A stretch of 7,195 bases of DNA from Actinomycetes bacterium (GTDB taxonomy: Bacteria > Actinomycetota > Acidimicrobiia > Acidimicrobiales > Acidimicrobiaceae), in NCBI GenBank assembly GCA_021790855.1, contig JAJYFP010000035.1, forward strand, positions 1 to 7,195, given 5' to 3'. Position numbers and translations under genes: made by a program. How positions within the stretch are numbered: the stretch's first letter is position 1; every line of letters starts with the position of its first letter. The notes beneath the pieces were generated by a model. That model saw only the letters and a list, made by a program, of their open reading frames with translations. It had not been told where the DNA came from and ran no database searches. Positions 6,114 through 7,195 of the stretch are shown here, piece after piece.

Positions 6114-6150
6114 AGTGGGTCTGTAGTAGTTTTTCGACTTTGGGAAATAG

Positions 6151-7059
6151 ATGACTGGAAACTCGAACCAAGATACTTCATTACGTGCGTATCTGAAGGA
6201 TATTGGACGAACTCCTTTACTCTCGCAAGAACGTGAAGCGGAGCTGGCGAGAGTTATTAAGAACGGATGGGACCTGATAGGAAAGGACTCGGCGAAACTT
6301 AGCAAAGATGAGAAGCAGCGTCTGAAAGAGTTTGAACAGGCGAAGAGCGAGTTTACAAGAGCAAACCTAAGACTTGTTGTTTCGATTGCAAGAAAATATC
6401 AAGGGTTAGGTATTCCAATGCTTGATCTCATTCAAGAAGGTAACCTAGGGCTCATGCGAGCGGTCGACAAGTTTGATGTTGACAGGGGGTTTCGGTTCTC
6501 TACTTATGCTACGCATTGGATCAAACAAGCTATGTCCGCGGCTATTACGGGACAAGGAAGAAGCATTAGAGTTCCAGTGCATGTCCATGATCAGCTGGTA
6601 GAACTTGCCAAGATTCGTCGTGAGCTTGAGCAAAAGCTTGGTAGAGAACCCGTGGCTGAAGAGATTGCGGCTTCAATGGGGGTTCCATTATATAGATTCG
6701 ATGAGCTGAGCGGGCTGCTCCTTGATGTGATATCACTTGAAACGCCAGTGTCGCAAGAAGGTGATACTACTTTGCTGGAGGTTTACTCTGATGGAGAGGA
6801 TGGCGAACTTGATGAGTCGATACTCAAACAAGATGTAAGAGAGGCGCTTGGAAAGGCCATGTCCGCGCTATCTCCACATGAGCAGCAGATTTTACGATTT
6901 CGCTTTGGATTGGACGACTCAAGAATTCATAATCTTGAAGAGACCTCCAAGCGGTTTTCAGTTTCAAGAGAGAGAGTGCGCCAGATGGAGACGAGAGCTA
7001 TAAATCGACTGCGTCGCGCTGATGTCGTTGAACAGTTAAAAGCTGCGGTTCGAGACTAA
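6151..7059 (+). CDS. RpoD-family sigma factor (short, without region 1.1)
   Basis: Sigma70 subunit directing RNA polymerase to promoters. 302 residues. Region 1.2 is at about 9-40 (YLKDIGRTPLLSQEREAELA), with region 2 at about 65-146. Region 3, at about 147-232, includes the VISLETPV finger near 193-200, and region 4 is at about 233-290. The -35 reading helix (VSRERVRQMETRAINRLRR) is well conserved. In region 2.4 the usual Trp-Trp pair is His-Trp (H122, W123), while Q126 is kept. There is no region 1.1 or long non-conserved insert, so the length resembles group 2 sigmas; its place beside dnaG is that of rpoD. It could be the housekeeping sigma of this organism or a paralogue, so no symbol is given. 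ATG start with a weak GGGA site; TAA stop. Confidence 0.92.
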   Translation: MTGNSNQDTSLRAYLKDIGRTPLLSQEREAELARVIKNGWDLIGKDSAKLSKDEKQRLKEFEQAKSEFTRANLRLVVSIARKYQGLGIPMLDLIQEGNLGLMRAVDKFDVDRGFRFSTYATHWIKQAMSAAITGQGRSIRVPVHVHDQLVELAKIRRELEQKLGREPVAEEIAASMGVPLYRFDELSGLLLDVISLETPVSQEGDTTLLEVYSDGEDGELDESILKQDVREALGKAMSALSPHEQQILRFRFGLDDSRIHNLEETSKRFSVSRERVRQMETRAINRLRRADVVEQLKAAVRD

Positions 7060-7061
7060 AT

Positions 7062-7091
7062 CTGACATGATTTTGCCTATTCACCTACTAG
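7062..7091 (+). promoter_or_regulatory. Possible promoter of the tRNA genes
   Basis: CTGACA (7062-7067; 5 of 6 to TTGACA) lies 18 bases before TACTAG (7086-7091; 3 of 6). It sits between the sigma stop and the tRNA, with a predicted start a few bases ahead of the tRNA 5' end. The -10 match is weak, and read-through from the sigma gene is the alternative. Confidence 0.25.
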
Positions 7092-7104
7092 CGTAGTTTG
7101 AGAT

Positions 7105-7177
7105 TCCGGGGTAGCTCAATCGGCAGAGCAAGCGGCTGTTAACCGTTAGGTTGAGAGTTCGAGTCTCTCCCCCGGAG
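7105..7177 (+). tRNA. tRNA-Asn (anticodon GTT)
   Basis: Complete cloverleaf. Acceptor TCCGGGG (7105-7111) pairs with CCCCGGA (7170-7176). The D arm is GCTC/GAGC (7114-7117/7126-7129). The anticodon stem AGCGG/CCGTT (7131-7135/7143-7147) carries GTT at 7138-7140. The T arm is GAGAG/CTCTC (7153-7157/7165-7169) with loop TTCGAGT. The discriminator base is G7177. CCA is not encoded, so it must be added by the nucleotidyltransferase. Confidence 0.96.
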
Positions 7178-7181
7178 CTTG

Positions 7182-7195
7182 GGGCTCGTAGCTCA
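7182..7195 (+). tRNA. Start of a second tRNA, cut by the window edge
   Basis: GGGCTCG, TA, GCTCA is the expected order of 5' acceptor strand, positions 8-9 and start of the D arm. It begins five bases after the tRNA-Asn, so the two are probably a cluster. Its amino acid cannot be told because the anticodon lies beyond the window. Confidence 0.65.

Noticed and set aside
1..7195. CRISPR arrays, toxin-antitoxin pairs or a novel defence operon
   Set aside because: No regularly spaced repeats and no unassigned multi-gene cluster. Apart from the IS end, the coding DNA is core or regulatory.

Overview
The window is bacterial chromosomal DNA with a G+C content that looks a little under one half by eye. 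Protein sequence style suggests a high-level actinobacterial relative, possibly a moderate-GC member of the Acidimicrobiia: the DnaG zinc finger context 'GCxASGD', an excisionase-type HTH fused to a B12-binding module, and a short sigma factor beside dnaG. This placement is inference, not a demonstrated assignment.

Layout. Bases 1-~167 are the 3' end of an IS200/IS605/IS1341-type element: the last ~40 codons of a TnpB/OrfB protein, then the typical right-end hairpin and a 'GGATGTCA' terminus. Bases ~170-555 are non-coding but contain several inverted repeats. A complete pyruvate phosphate dikinase gene (ppdK, GTG start) covers 556-3177. It meets, tail to tail with 15 bp between stops, a minus-strand gene (3193-3957) for a CarH-like adenosylcobalamin-binding transcriptional regulator. 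A 350-bp divergent intergenic region (3958-4307) with candidate promoters and a composite direct repeat separates that regulator from a forward cluster: dnaG (primase, 4308-6113) and, 37 bp later, an RpoD-family sigma factor (6151-7059). The cluster is followed by tRNA-Asn(GTT) (7105-7177) and the first bases of a second tRNA cut by the window edge.

How it fits together. dnaG and the sigma gene look like the remains of the macromolecular-synthesis operon (rpsU-dnaG-rpoD) without rpsU. PPDK interconverts pyruvate and PEP in central metabolism. The regulator is the most notable gene. It keeps the CarH photoreceptor signature W-x9-EH and the cobalt-ligand histidine at a constant 15-residue offset from Thermus CarH, but lacks the histidine used for the light-state bis-His adduct and has changed interface residues. 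It has no visible carotenoid or photolyase neighbour and shares its upstream region with dnaG and the sigma gene. The other points of interest are the TnpB guide-RNA end, a Val in place of the regulatory Thr in PPDK, and a His in place of a -10-recognising Trp in the sigma factor.
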